DNA of 64,000 bases from Sporanaerobium hydrogeniformans (GTDB lineage Bacteria; Bacillota; Clostridia; Lachnospirales; Cellulosilyticaceae). The notes below the pieces were generated by a model that was given only the letters and a program-made list of their open reading frames with translations, did no database searches and was not told the origin of the DNA. Numbering within the stretch: position 1 is the stretch's first letter; each line of letters starts with the position of its first letter. The position numbers were made by a program, and so were the translations under genes. Positions 25,869-35,169 of this stretch are shown here, piece after piece. The stretch lies in contig NZ_PEDL01000016.1 of the NCBI RefSeq assembly GCF_002735925.1, forward strand, positions 1-64,000, in the 5' to 3' direction.

Positions 25869-26840
25869 TTATGCCATTTTTCTAAGACTAATAAGTGTTT
25901 CTTTTAAAGTTTCTAAAGCCTCACTAGGGTCATCTATCCCCATAACTGCTCTCTCCATTGGGCAAATGCCATTTCCTTCACGATTGTTAATGACATCAAT
26001 GCAACGCTCATAAGCTATTTCTATATGCTGCTCTTCAAGATAGGCCTTAGCTGCCTTACTCATGGTTTGTGCATAAACACCTTTAACTTTACCGAGAGTA
26101 AGTACCATAGCTGCCGCCTTCCCTACTATTTTATCTACTACTAAAGCATCCTCTAAACAATTTTCCTCATATAGATAAATAACTGGTTGAATGCCACGCC
26201 CATTTTCTGCTTTTAAGATACGATCTTCTTTTATGACAATGCAGGTTGCCACCTCTTCTTTAATCATCTTTTTAGCTTCTTCTAACATCTTATCCCCCTT
26301 CTCTAATTGCTGTCTATCCATTATCCCATGCCCTATAACTATAACAACAGGTGGTACCACTAATAATTGTACCAATATACCTGGTAACCCCGTTAAAATA
26401 GCTGCTCCTACAGAAAGAGCCTTCATCTCATTATTTAAGAAAAATAAGATAGAAAAAATCACTCCATATATCAATCGTCCACTTACCATAGCCCCTAAAA
26501 GTGCTGGATAAATACCTCGTTTAGAACCTTTTAATTTTGTCTTATGTAATAAGAGTCCACTCACTAAACCATAAGTACCTAATTCACCCATCATAATAGG
26601 TAGCATAGGATAAATAGGTGGCATTCCTGTCAGTAATGCACTCAGTAAGGGGGTAACTAAACCACCTATTCCTCCATAAAAGGGGCCACAACTCAGTCCT
26701 ATAACTAATACAGGAATATGCATAGGTAACAATATAGTTCCTGGAATACCAAAAGCATGGCTCGTTAAATAAGGTAAGATAAGCCCTAATCCAATAAGCA
26801 TTCCTGCTGTAATAGTTTTCTTTGTTTTTGTTTGAAGCAT
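25869..26840 (-). CDS. ECF transporter S component fused to a DUF1893 domain
   Basis: 323 aa. Residues about 1-180 are a membrane S component with about six segments (LLPMHIPVLVIGLSCGPFYG, LPIMMGELGTYGLVSGLLLH). After a linker, residues about 190-300 are a DUF1893 domain (LVVDKIVGKAAAMVLTLGKV, GNGICPMERAVMGIDDPSEA). DUF1893 has a cytidine-deaminase-like fold but no assigned function. A fused soluble domain is unusual for S components. It lies 36 bp after the aldo/keto reductase and 11 bp before the MerR gene. The transported substrate is unknown; the shared EcfA/T module is not in this window. Confidence 0.85.
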   Translation of the reverse strand: MLQTKTKKTITAGMLIGLGLILPYLTSHAFGIPGTILLPMHIPVLVIGLSCGPFYGGIGGLVTPLLSALLTGMPPIYPMLPIMMGELGTYGLVSGLLLHKTKLKGSKRGIYPALLGAMVSGRLIYGVIFSILFFLNNEMKALSVGAAILTGLPGILVQLLVVPPVVIVIGHGIMDRQQLEKGDKMLEEAKKMIKEEVATCIVIKEDRILKAENGRGIQPVIYLYEENCLEDALVVDKIVGKAAAMVLTLGKVKGVYAQTMSKAAKAYLEEQHIEIAYERCIDVINNREGNGICPMERAVMGIDDPSEALETLKETLISLRKMA

Positions 26841-26876
26841 ACTCTATTCTCCTTTCTTTCACTTTTTCCCCTTAGC

Positions 26877-27995
26877 TTATTGAATAGGTGTCTCGAAAAG
26901 ATCTGCGACATCCTTTAAGCACTCTATAATTTGGATATGCTGTGGGCAATGCTTTTCACACTGTTTACACCCTATACACTCTGATGCCTTACCGTATTTC
27001 TCAGTGTAATTAGTATAATAAAGCCGTTGAAGGGAATCACCTTTAGACTTTGTAAACTTTTCCATATTGTAAAGAGAAAAATAAGTAGGAATAGCAATCT
27101 GTTTCGGACAATCCTCTGTACAATATCTGCAAGCCGTACAAGGAATAGCTGTAGCTTCATTAATAAGTTCTACAGATTTTTTCACAATTTCCTGCTCTTG
27201 TTTAGTAAGTACTTTAAAGTCCTCCATATATCCTGTATTATCCAGTAGCTGCTTCATATTAGACATACCACTTAAAACAACCATGACACCCTCAAGGCTT
27301 GCTGCATAACGAATTGCCCAAGATGCAACTGTCCTATTGGGGGCATACTCTTTAAATAATTTTTCTACTTCCTCTGGTACATTAGCTAAAGTACCACCCT
27401 TAACGGGCTCCATAACAATAATAGGCTTATTATACTTCTGAGCAATTTCATAACACCTTCTTGATTGAATACTCGCATTTTCCCAGTCCACATAATTGAT
27501 TTGAAGCTGAACAAATTCTGTTTCTGGATGAGCTCTTAAAATCTCTTCTAATAATTCTGGACTATCATGAAAAGAAAAACCTATCTTTTTGACCTTTCCT
27601 TCCTTTTTCTTCTCCTTAACAAATTCAAAACTATTAAGTTTTGTAACGGTTCTATAGTTATTTATATTTAGGTTATGAAGTAAGTAATAATCAAAATACT
27701 CTACACCACATTTTTCTAGTTGTTCATTAAAGATACGTTCTTGGTCTTCCTCTGTTTTCAAAAACATAGTAGGAAGTTTTGTAGCTATCTCATATTTTTC
27801 TCTTGCATGGCGTTTTACTAAGGTTTCTCTTAATAGTGCTTCGCTTTTTCCTTCATGATACATATAGGCCGTATCAAAATAAGTAAAGCCTCTTTCTAAA
27901 AAAGTATCTACCATTTGACAGACTTTATCTGTATCAATCTCTTGTGAATTTGCTTGTAAAGGTAAACGCATAAATCCAAAACCTAATTTTTTCAT
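26877..27995 (-). CDS. Aldo/keto reductase with two 4Fe-4S clusters
   Basis: 372 aa from ATG 27995, which has AGGAGAG 5 nt upstream; the frame to 28061 runs into the promoter. Residues 1-290 are the aldo/keto reductase barrel ([23 protein letters not shown] with Asp/Tyr, DYYLLHNLN). The C-terminal part carries two ferredoxin-type motifs, [12 protein letters not shown] and [12 protein letters not shown]. Such proteins are found in anaerobes and may reduce carbonyls with NAD(P)H or ferredoxin. It is the first gene of the MerR-controlled operon. Confidence 0.92.
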   Translation of the reverse strand: MKKLGFGFMRLPLQANSQEIDTDKVCQMVDTFLERGFTYFDTAYMYHEGKSEALLRETLVKRHAREKYEIATKLPTMFLKTEEDQERIFNEQLEKCGVEYFDYYLLHNLNINNYRTVTKLNSFEFVKEKKKEGKVKKIGFSFHDSPELLEEILRAHPETEFVQLQINYVDWENASIQSRRCYEIAQKYNKPIIVMEPVKGGTLANVPEEVEKLFKEYAPNRTVASWAIRYAASLEGVMVVLSGMSNMKQLLDNTGYMEDFKVLTKQEQEIVKKSVELINEATAIPCTACRYCTEDCPKQIAIPTYFSLYNMEKFTKSKGDSLQRLYYTNYTEKYGKASECIGCKQCEKHCPQHIQIIECLKDVADLFETPIQ

Positions 27996-28030
27996 TTTTT
28001 CTCTCCTCACTACTTTATTTTGTCCTCTTA

Positions 28031-28061
28031 ACTGTATCACTTCGAGTTCACTCCAAGTCAA
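28031..28061 (-). promoter_or_regulatory. MerR-type promoter with 19-bp spacer and operator
   Basis: TTGACT (28056-28061) and TACAGT (28031-28036) are separated by 19 bp instead of 17. The spacer and flank hold the inverted repeat CTTGGAGTGAACTCGAAG (28040-28057). Over-long spacers with a CTTGGAGT..ACTC.AAG palindrome are the hallmark of MerR-activated promoters, including AdhR targets. It lies about 35 bp upstream of the reductase start and should drive reductase, ECF fusion and merR. Confidence 0.9.
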
Positions 28062-28098
28062 TAGTTTTTTCTAAAAGTTCTCACATCATTAATATAAA

Positions 28099-28143
28099 AG
28101 TTCCTATATCTCCTAATAAATAGGATTTATAGGAACTCTTTTT
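28099..28143. terminator. Bidirectional terminator between antiporter and reductase operon
   Basis: AGTTCCTATA (28099-28108) pairs with TATAGGAACT (28128-28137). A T-rich stretch follows on the plus strand, and a weaker T4 run on the minus strand. It serves the antiporter gene that ends at 28172. Confidence 0.8.
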
Positions 28144-28171
28144 TATTTTATATACTGATTCTTTAATCCCT

Positions 28172-29770
28172 TTAAACATATTGATTAATAACCAATTTAT
28201 CATTTAGTTTTAAAGTAGTATTTCCATTGGGAATAATAATTTCTCCCTCTCTTTGAATCATAACTACTAGCTTGCTTGGCTCTAGCTTAATAGAAGATAC
28301 ATTTTTACCAATCCACTCATGACCATCTATTAGTGATAATTCTGTTAGGTAAAAATTATCAATAGTCTCTGGAGATTTTGCACTTAACACAAGTACATCT
28401 CCCGCACATAGCACAGTATTGCCATCTGGTGTTATTCTTTCCTCACCACGTATAAGTTGAACAATTAACGTATCAGGTGGCAACTGTATATCACGAATAA
28501 CCTTTCCAGCCCATAAATGATTCTGCTTAATGGTAAGCTGTATGAATTGTACTGGAACCTCTTCGATATAGTCATTAAAAGTTTTTAAAACATTGCTTTC
28601 TTCATCTATCATATTTAACTTTTTAGCAAGATAAGGTAGCAAAGAACCTTGTAGCAATATGGAGAATAAAACGATACAAAAGACGATATGAAAAACATCA
28701 TTTCGTGTATAGGCTGGACTAGTCATAGCCATAATAGCAAAGACAATAGAGGCTGCTCCACGTAAACCCGCTAAAGCTACCAGTATTTGCTGATTAAGCT
28801 TACATCTAAAGGGTGCAAGGAGTAATCCTATAGCTAATGGCCTTGCAACAAAGGTGAGGAATAAAGCAATGATAAGTGCAGGTACTACAACCTTGGGTAA
28901 TTCTGAAGGGAAGGAAAGAAGTCCAAGCAAAAAGAAAACCACCATCTGCATAAGACCTGTAACTCCATCAAAAAAATGTACCAATGATTTTTTATTACGA
29001 AGGGGTTTATTCCCTAAAATAATTCCAAAAATATAAGTACTTAAAAAGCCATTTCCTCCTAGTAAAGTAGGTGCTGCATAGGAAAAAAGAACAAGTGCAA
29101 AGATAAAGATAGTATCAAAGCCTTCCGTTGCAAAGTTAAACCTTTTTAATATACGAATAGCCATATAGGCAGTAATGACTCCAATCCCTATACCATATAC
29201 AATCTGTGCAAATAACATATAGGCAATTTTTTCACCACTTACTGAACCACTCATAAGAGATAGTAACGTTATCGTAAGCATGTAAGAAAAAGGGTCGTTA
29301 CTTCCACTTTCTACTTCAAGTAAAGAAGCTGTATTATATTTCATATTCAAATTCTTTGAACGAAGTATGGAAAACACAGAGGCAGCATCTGTCGAGCTAA
29401 TTACTGAACCAATTAATAAACTCTCTAGTAGTTCTATTTTTAATACAAAATAGCAAAACAACCCAGTAATGCCGGCGGTTAGGACAACCCCCAGTGTAGA
29501 AAGTAAAACAGCTTTAGTAGCAACCGGTCTAGCCTCACTCCATTTTGTCCCAAATCCACCATAAAACATAATAAATATAAGAGCTACCGAACATATTTGT
29601 TCGGCAAAATTAAAATTATCAAAGGGAATCTTTATAATTCCATCACTTCCGAAGAACATTCCAAGCAAAATAAATAACAATAGCATCGGTATCCCTAGCT
29701 TACTAGAGACCTTATTAAATACCACACATGCGATAATAATAACCGCTGACACAAGAAGATAAACTGACAT
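28172..29770 (-). CDS. NhaP2/CvrA-type K+(Na+)/H+ antiporter with TrkA-C domain
   Basis: 532 aa. Residues about 1-385 are a CPA1 antiporter core with about twelve membrane segments, including GSVISSTDAASVFSILRSKN and LLEVESGSNDPFSYMLTITL. About 400-480 is a TrkA-C/RCK_C domain (LPPDTLIVQLIRGEERITPD, LCAGDVLVLSA), followed by a second, shorter RCK_C-like piece (SSIKLEPSKLVVMIQREGEI). Such antiporters export K+ or Na+ against protons, and RCK_C domains in Firmicutes often bind c-di-AMP. It may therefore belong to the same osmotic network as the BusR-OpuC genes. It is monocistronic. Confidence 0.92.
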   Translation of the reverse strand: MSVYLLVSAVIIIACVVFNKVSSKLGIPMLLLFILLGMFFGSDGIIKIPFDNFNFAEQICSVALIFIMFYGGFGTKWSEARPVATKAVLLSTLGVVLTAGITGLFCYFVLKIELLESLLIGSVISSTDAASVFSILRSKNLNMKYNTASLLEVESGSNDPFSYMLTITLLSLMSGSVSGEKIAYMLFAQIVYGIGIGVITAYMAIRILKRFNFATEGFDTIFIFALVLFSYAAPTLLGGNGFLSTYIFGIILGNKPLRNKKSLVHFFDGVTGLMQMVVFFLLGLLSFPSELPKVVVPALIIALFLTFVARPLAIGLLLAPFRCKLNQQILVALAGLRGAASIVFAIMAMTSPAYTRNDVFHIVFCIVLFSILLQGSLLPYLAKKLNMIDEESNVLKTFNDYIEEVPVQFIQLTIKQNHLWAGKVIRDIQLPPDTLIVQLIRGEERITPDGNTVLCAGDVLVLSAKSPETIDNFYLTELSLIDGHEWIGKNVSSIKLEPSKLVVMIQREGEIIIPNGNTTLKLNDKLVINQYV

Positions 29771-30090
29771 ATTAGGTACTCCTTTCCATTATTCACCTGT
29801 TTTTATACATTCTAACCCCCTTTAACCACACAGGTAATTCTATTTTTTATTCTTTTATTTATTTTATAATCTTCTATACTATTTTAATATTACTTAACCC
29901 TTAAAATTATACCATATCTGACTCATTACCGCATCTTCCTTTCCAGTTATTCCCCTTATTCTATTTTTATTTTTACTTAATTTTATAAAATTATTTGCAA
30001 AAAATTAGCAATAGCTTTAAAATAACATCAAAGAATTACTTTAAGCACCTATGTGTCTAGTATGCATAAATCTATCTTATGGAGGTTATG
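29771..30090. promoter_or_regulatory. Intergenic region with promoter for the thioesterase gene
   Basis: About 320 bp of AT-rich DNA between divergent genes. On the plus strand TTGCAA (29995-30000), 17 bp and TAAAAT (30018-30023) form a good promoter about 70 bp before the thioesterase start. The antiporter promoter on the other strand was not clearly identified. Nothing else was seen. Confidence 0.65.
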
Positions 30091-30519
30091 ATGCAACCCT
30101 ATATCCATCACGTACAGTATTACGAAACAGATAAGATGGGTATAACCCATCATTCCAACTATATTCGTTGGATGGAAGAAGCCCGTGTTGATTTCTTAGA
30201 ACAAATTGGCTGGAGCTATGCCAAACTTGAAAGCCTTGGAATTGTTTCTCCTGTTATTGGCATTGAATGTCTTTACAAGAAAAGTACAACTTTTAACGAT
30301 AAAATCCAAATTGAACTTAAAGTCACTGAGTATCGTGGTCTTAAGTTTACTCTTGATTATGTCATGAAAAATAGAAATTCTAATCAAATTGTAGCTACTG
30401 GTAAATCTCGCCATTGCTTTTTAGATGCTGAAGGAAAGCCTCTCCTTCTTAACAAGAAGTTTCCTGAACTTCACGACGTTTTTAATTATTATCTACAACA
30501 AAATGCCAAGCCCATTTAG
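30091..30519 (+). CDS. 4HBT-family acyl-CoA thioesterase (hotdog fold)
   Basis: 142 aa from ATG 30091. The longest frame starts at 30079, but GGAGG falls just behind that ATG and is spaced for 30091. The N-terminus has the 4-hydroxybenzoyl-CoA thioesterase signature ETDKMGITHHSNYIRWMEEA with the catalytic Asp. It is YbgC-like in length and likely hydrolyses short or medium acyl-CoA in the cytosol. It stands alone and is convergent with the glycosidase operon. Confidence 0.91.
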   Translation: MQPYIHHVQYYETDKMGITHHSNYIRWMEEARVDFLEQIGWSYAKLESLGIVSPVIGIECLYKKSTTFNDKIQIELKVTEYRGLKFTLDYVMKNRNSNQIVATGKSRHCFLDAEGKPLLLNKKFPELHDVFNYYLQQNAKPI

Positions 30520-30543
30520 CTTTATAAATGGACTTGGCATTTT
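30502..30543. terminator. Terminator at the thioesterase 3' end
   Basis: AATGCCAAGCCCATTTA pairs with TAAATGGACTTGGCATT (one mismatch) around a short loop, and TTT follows on the plus strand. It overlaps the stop codon at 30517-30519 and lies between convergent genes. Confidence 0.85.
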
Positions 30544-30606
30544 AAATAACCAACCTTTAACACTACTCTATTTACCTTATGTATCCCCCTTTAAATTATT
30601 GTTGTT

Positions 30607-32736
30607 CTAATAATTTACTTTAAATATTCTAGCCATGTAGGCATGTGAGAATACAACCTCTAAGGTTCCTCTTTCAGCTTCGTAATTAAATTCTACTGTT
30701 TCTGATATAGGATAGGCGAGTGTTACCTTCACTTGATTGGGGTCAATTTGCTTTCTTTTTGGAACTGGCAGTAGACTTATCCTTTCCTCTTCCCCTCCCA
30801 CCTTCCATACTGCCATATAAGCCGTTCGCTTTTCTTCTATATCACAACCATAGCACATCCACTTATCTTCACACATTGCAAGACCAAGTGGCCAATAAGG
30901 TAGGCCCTTTTTAATCTCACTCCGAATAGATTTATAAAACTCAATGCCTTCTTTTACTAATTGATAACGTTCATTAGATAATTCTACTATATGACCTGAT
31001 TGGTGAATACGAAGTAAAAGTGCGTTGACCATATTAAAGATAACTTCCTCTTTATCCCCTTCCTTTAAAGGATAAGACCATATTGCAGCTTGCTCAGGTG
31101 CTACACCTGTTGCTGCATTAGCTGAAATCATAGCATAGTTTAAAAATTCTTCTTGATCACTAGTGGATTGTATGCTGCATCTTGCTAACAATGCATAATC
31201 CATTCTCAGGCCACCACTTGAGCAGTTTTCAATAACAAGGTTGGGGTATCTCTCAAATAAACTATCTAACCATTTAAGATAGGCTCTTTCATGTTCTAGG
31301 AGGCCCTGCCCAACACTTGTTACCCCAAGCTCTGTCCCAATTCCTGGTTCAATATTATAATCTAGCTTAATATAACCTACACCATACTCAGTAATAATAC
31401 GCTCCATAACTTGATTAATGTAATTCACAACTTCTGGATTACGAAAATCTAATTGGTAACGGCTTCTATCATAAATACGTTTTCCATGGCGCACAAAAAA
31501 CCAATCATCTGGTACTTTTTTTGCAATATCACATTCAACGCCCATTACCTCTAGTTCTAGCCAAATTCCTGGAATCATCCCCAATGCTCTAATAGTGTCT
31601 GTCACTTCCTTTATTCCATTTGGAAAGCGCTCTAGACTTTCCTTCCATTCTCCAACTTTATTCCACCAGTACCCAGAGTCATACCACCCTGCATCTATTA
31701 CATAATACTCACAACCAAGTTGGGCAGCTTTCTGAATAAGTGGAAGCTCCTTTTCTGTTGTAGGGTCTGCCCATAAGCAGTTCATATAGTCATTAAAAAT
31801 GATGGGTAAATGTTCATTGTCTTTGTTTTTGCGGCGTATACGTCTACGATATTTCGTCAGTTCTCCTATTGCCTGGTCAAAAGAAGCATCCGAAACACCA
31901 ACTGCCACAGGAACGCTAGTAAAGGTTTCTTTTGGTTTTAATACTTGACTCCAATGAGATTGAATTTCTGTTGGCCCACTCACATTTAGTAGCATATAAT
32001 CATTTTGATCAGCTATTTCGTAATGCCAAGAGCCATTATGTTCAATTTGCCAAATTAGTCCTATATTTGCCTCTTTATTCGTTATAAATCCCATGGGTAA
32101 ATACGCTTTGGTTGACCAATTCCCTGTATTGGTTACTTCGATACACTTAGAGGTTCTCCCTATAGAATGATATTGGGTTTTTGAAAAACCTAACTCAGAT
32201 AAAGTATAGGTTCGCCAATTAAGTTCCTTTTGCCAACCGTTATGAGGAATACTAAGATGTATTTTATCCTGTGCAAAACTCTCTCCCTCTTTTTCAAATC
32301 CTGTATAACTAAAGGAGGATAAATAGGTTAAGGTCTGACTTTTCTCCCCCCTATTCTCTACTGTATGAGAAAATCTCACTACCTGTACACCTGTAAAAAA
32401 TTGAATGCTGGAAGTTACTCTTAACTTAGATACAGGTTCTTCTTGGACAATGATTAAGTGTTTTCCTTGTTCATTTATACTTTCACTCATCTCCACATAT
32501 TCAAGTAAACATCCTGGTGAGGTCACTACATATTTATTACCGTGTCTTTCATAAGGTCTATCAAAACCTGCACAATCCAGTTGGACAAACTGAAAACCTT
32601 CTTTTAAATGTCCTTCATTAATTATTCTTTTTTTATCATAAGGCACTGAAGCAAAATGTAAGAGCTTTAACTGGTTCTCCTTTGAAACAACAAATACAAG
32701 ATAAATGCCATTTTCATTTATATGTATATACCGCAT
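30607..32736 (-). CDS. GH36 alpha-galactosidase
   Basis: 709 aa, the usual length for cytoplasmic GH36 enzymes. The catalytic barrel begins near residue 310 (LPIIFNDYMNCLWADPTTEK). The nucleophile is D459 in GYIKLDYN and the acid/base D527 in QSTSDQEEF; ENCSSGGLRMDYA lies between. No signal peptide is present, so it acts inside the cell on imported galacto-oligosaccharides or galactosyl side chains of hemicellulose. It starts 15 bp after the GH31 gene and is the last gene of the importer operon. Confidence 0.94.
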   Translation of the reverse strand: MRYIHINENGIYLVFVVSKENQLKLLHFASVPYDKKRIINEGHLKEGFQFVQLDCAGFDRPYERHGNKYVVTSPGCLLEYVEMSESINEQGKHLIIVQEEPVSKLRVTSSIQFFTGVQVVRFSHTVENRGEKSQTLTYLSSFSYTGFEKEGESFAQDKIHLSIPHNGWQKELNWRTYTLSELGFSKTQYHSIGRTSKCIEVTNTGNWSTKAYLPMGFITNKEANIGLIWQIEHNGSWHYEIADQNDYMLLNVSGPTEIQSHWSQVLKPKETFTSVPVAVGVSDASFDQAIGELTKYRRRIRRKNKDNEHLPIIFNDYMNCLWADPTTEKELPLIQKAAQLGCEYYVIDAGWYDSGYWWNKVGEWKESLERFPNGIKEVTDTIRALGMIPGIWLELEVMGVECDIAKKVPDDWFFVRHGKRIYDRSRYQLDFRNPEVVNYINQVMERIITEYGVGYIKLDYNIEPGIGTELGVTSVGQGLLEHERAYLKWLDSLFERYPNLVIENCSSGGLRMDYALLARCSIQSTSDQEEFLNYAMISANAATGVAPEQAAIWSYPLKEGDKEEVIFNMVNALLLRIHQSGHIVELSNERYQLVKEGIEFYKSIRSEIKKGLPYWPLGLAMCEDKWMCYGCDIEEKRTAYMAVWKVGGEEERISLLPVPKRKQIDPNQVKVTLAYPISETVEFNYEAERGTLEVVFSHAYMARIFKVNY

Positions 32737-32750
32737 ATGGTCCCCTTTCT

Positions 32751-35081
32751 CTAATCCATTATAATCTCTACTTCTTTTCCTTTAAGCTGTATATTTCTAG
32801 GTTCTTTATTACCATGCTCACTGTGAATAATAAGAGTTGGTTCACCTAATAATGTGTTGAGTTTAACGGATAGCTTATTTCCTTCTCTTCGTGCTTCAAC
32901 CTGTAGCACTACTTCTCCTTTTAAATTAGGAACCTTACAAACTACTTGGCACTTATCTTGTAATTGATAGAGATGTAGCTCTATCCCCTCACAAAAATCA
33001 TAATCTGGTTTTTCTTTATTTTTGCCTACTGGTAGAAGTGTATTTTCACGTACAAAAAGTGGCAAATGAAAATAGTCATAGGTTTCTTCATACCACCTGC
33101 CACCTTCATAAACTTGACCTGTGAAATAATAGGTCCAGCTTCCCTCTGGCAAATAGAAGCATCCTCTTCCTTCTTCATTAAAGATGGGAGCCACTAAGAG
33201 GGAGTCACCTAACATATACTGCATGTCTAAATCTTTAGTTCCTCTATCTTTTTCAAATTCCATCACCATAGGCCTTAGTAGAGGAATACCTGTTTGGTGA
33301 GAGATAACTGCCATCTGATAAATATAGGGCATCAGCATACATTTTAAGTTTACAAAATAACGAAGTACATCACAGGCCTCTTCATCAAATAACCAAGGTA
33401 CACGATAACTAGATGAGCCATGTAAACGGCTATGGGAAGATAAAAGTCCGAACTGCACCCACCTTTTATATAAATCAGGTGTGGCTGTTTGTTCAAAACC
33501 AGAGATATCATGACTCCAATATGAAAAACCTGAAAGTGCCAGGCTTAAACCACCACGTAAAGTTTCTGCCATGGAAGGATAATTTGCTGAACAGTCTCCT
33601 CCCCAATGAATAGGAAACTGCTGGCTCCCTACAGTAGCACTTCTTGCAAATACCATTACCTCATTATCTTTTTTTACTTCTTGTATTGCTTTAAAAACGG
33701 CTTGATTGTAGAGGTATGTATAATAATTATGCATAGACACAGGATCCGAACCATCTTCATACATCACATCTATGGGTATTCTTTCACCAAAATCTGTCTT
33801 TACACAATCTACTCCTACTTCTAACAAGGCCTTAATTTTAGAAGTATACCACTTCGTTGCCTCAGGATTTGTGAAGTCTACAAAAGCAAGACCTGGTTGC
33901 CAAAAGTCAGTTTGTTTTATCCCTTTTCCATCTTTACGTCTTACGAAATACTGTTTTTCTAACCCTTCATAGAAAAGAGACGTCCCTCCTGCAATATAAG
34001 GATTAACCCATGCACAAATATGTAAACCTTTTTCTTCTTTATAACGTTTGAGCATAGTAGGTACATCCCCAAATGTCTCATCATCCCATTCAAAACCACA
34101 CCAACGAAGCGCCTTCATCCAATAGACATCAAAGTGGAAAACATGAAGAGGGATACGGCGTTCTGCCATGCCGTCAATAAAAGAACTGGTAGTTGCTTCA
34201 TTATAATTAGTAGTAAAAGAAGTGGTTAACCATAGTCCAAAGCTCCATGCTGGTGGTAAGGCTGGCTTTCCTGTCATATTTGTATAGCGCTCTACTACCT
34301 CCTTAATGGTTGGCCCATAAATAAAATGATACCTTAATTCTTCTCCCTCTACTGAAAAACCAACATATTCTACCTTCTCAGAAGCTACCTCGAAGGAAAC
34401 TGGCATCATATGATCCACATAGACCCCATATCCTTCACTCGTTACATAAAAAGGTATATTCTTATAAGCAACATCGGATGAAGTGCCTCCATCCTCGTTC
34501 CAACATTCCACTACTTGCCCATTTTTACAAAAAGCAGTAAATTGCTCTCCAAAGCCATATACACGTTCCCCTGCCTTTAAAGATAATTCTGTCACCATAT
34601 AAGGTGTATAAAGATCCGATAAATAATTGGCTGCTGGCCGCATAGTACTCGGTTGTTTATCATAGCGAATATAGCCTTGATTACGAAAATCACAGGAAGT
34701 AATTATCTTTCCATTAGTTTCAAAACGATAACTACCACTTTTTCTATCAATTCGAACAGCCAACTCTCCACACGTCATCAAAGCAAATGCCTCATTTATT
34801 TCCACTTCATAAGGTACCTGTGCACCCATTAATTTAAAACGTGCTTCTTTATTTTGATATCCTTCATAATGCTTGATGCTTACTGCAATATTATTAGGGG
34901 CAAAAGCAGTAAAATCCACTATTAATGTGGTTATATTTTGAGCATCACACCGCCTAGTAATAGGACGTTCTGGTGCGAACATCCTCATACCACTAGATGT
35001 TTTTTCTACATAAAAAGCCTGCATGACATATGATGCCTGTACCTTCTCACTACGTAACCAGTACCCTTCTGTAAACTTCAT
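32751..35081 (-). CDS. yicI: GH31 alpha-xylosidase (YicI-like)
   Basis: 776 aa, close to the 772 aa of E. coli YicI. The nucleophile is D430 in VKTDFGERIPIDVMYEDGSD, a stretch specific to alpha-xylosidases of the YicI type; the acid/base is D496 in IHWGGDCSANY. There is no signal peptide. It removes alpha-xylosyl units from the non-reducing ends of xyloglucan oligosaccharides. Pairing with GH36 alpha-galactosidase and an oligosaccharide importer points to xyloglucan side chains, in which alpha-xylose carries galactose. The galactose in xyloglucan is usually beta-linked, so this match is not complete. Confidence 0.94.
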   Translation of the reverse strand: MKFTEGYWLRSEKVQASYVMQAFYVEKTSSGMRMFAPERPITRRCDAQNITTLIVDFTAFAPNNIAVSIKHYEGYQNKEARFKLMGAQVPYEVEINEAFALMTCGELAVRIDRKSGSYRFETNGKIITSCDFRNQGYIRYDKQPSTMRPAANYLSDLYTPYMVTELSLKAGERVYGFGEQFTAFCKNGQVVECWNEDGGTSSDVAYKNIPFYVTSEGYGVYVDHMMPVSFEVASEKVEYVGFSVEGEELRYHFIYGPTIKEVVERYTNMTGKPALPPAWSFGLWLTTSFTTNYNEATTSSFIDGMAERRIPLHVFHFDVYWMKALRWCGFEWDDETFGDVPTMLKRYKEEKGLHICAWVNPYIAGGTSLFYEGLEKQYFVRRKDGKGIKQTDFWQPGLAFVDFTNPEATKWYTSKIKALLEVGVDCVKTDFGERIPIDVMYEDGSDPVSMHNYYTYLYNQAVFKAIQEVKKDNEVMVFARSATVGSQQFPIHWGGDCSANYPSMAETLRGGLSLALSGFSYWSHDISGFEQTATPDLYKRWVQFGLLSSHSRLHGSSSYRVPWLFDEEACDVLRYFVNLKCMLMPYIYQMAVISHQTGIPLLRPMVMEFEKDRGTKDLDMQYMLGDSLLVAPIFNEEGRGCFYLPEGSWTYYFTGQVYEGGRWYEETYDYFHLPLFVRENTLLPVGKNKEKPDYDFCEGIELHLYQLQDKCQVVCKVPNLKGEVVLQVEARREGNKLSVKLNTLLGEPTLIIHSEHGNKEPRNIQLKGKEVEIIMD

Positions 35082-35123
35082 AATCCTCTCTACTCCCTTC
35101 TTAATATCCCCTTATTTTTAATA

Positions 35124-35149
35124 AGGCATGGTGCTTAAGCGCCACGCCT
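35124..35149 (-). other. Intercistronic hairpin after binding-protein gene
   Basis: On the minus strand AGGCGTGG (35142-35149) and CCATGCCT (35124-35131) can pair (one G-U) around a 10-nt loop. There is no T-run. It lies between the binding-protein stop and the GH31 start, where such hairpins often protect the binding-protein mRNA or attenuate the downstream genes. Confidence 0.6.
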
Positions 35150-35169
35150 ATACTCTTTAGCTTATTTTA

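Noticed and set aside
26584-26862. A second minus-strand frame overlapping the ECF-DUF1893 gene start
   Set aside because: It is an alternative frame of the same DNA; its sequence is a frame-shifted copy of the membrane gene and has no family match.
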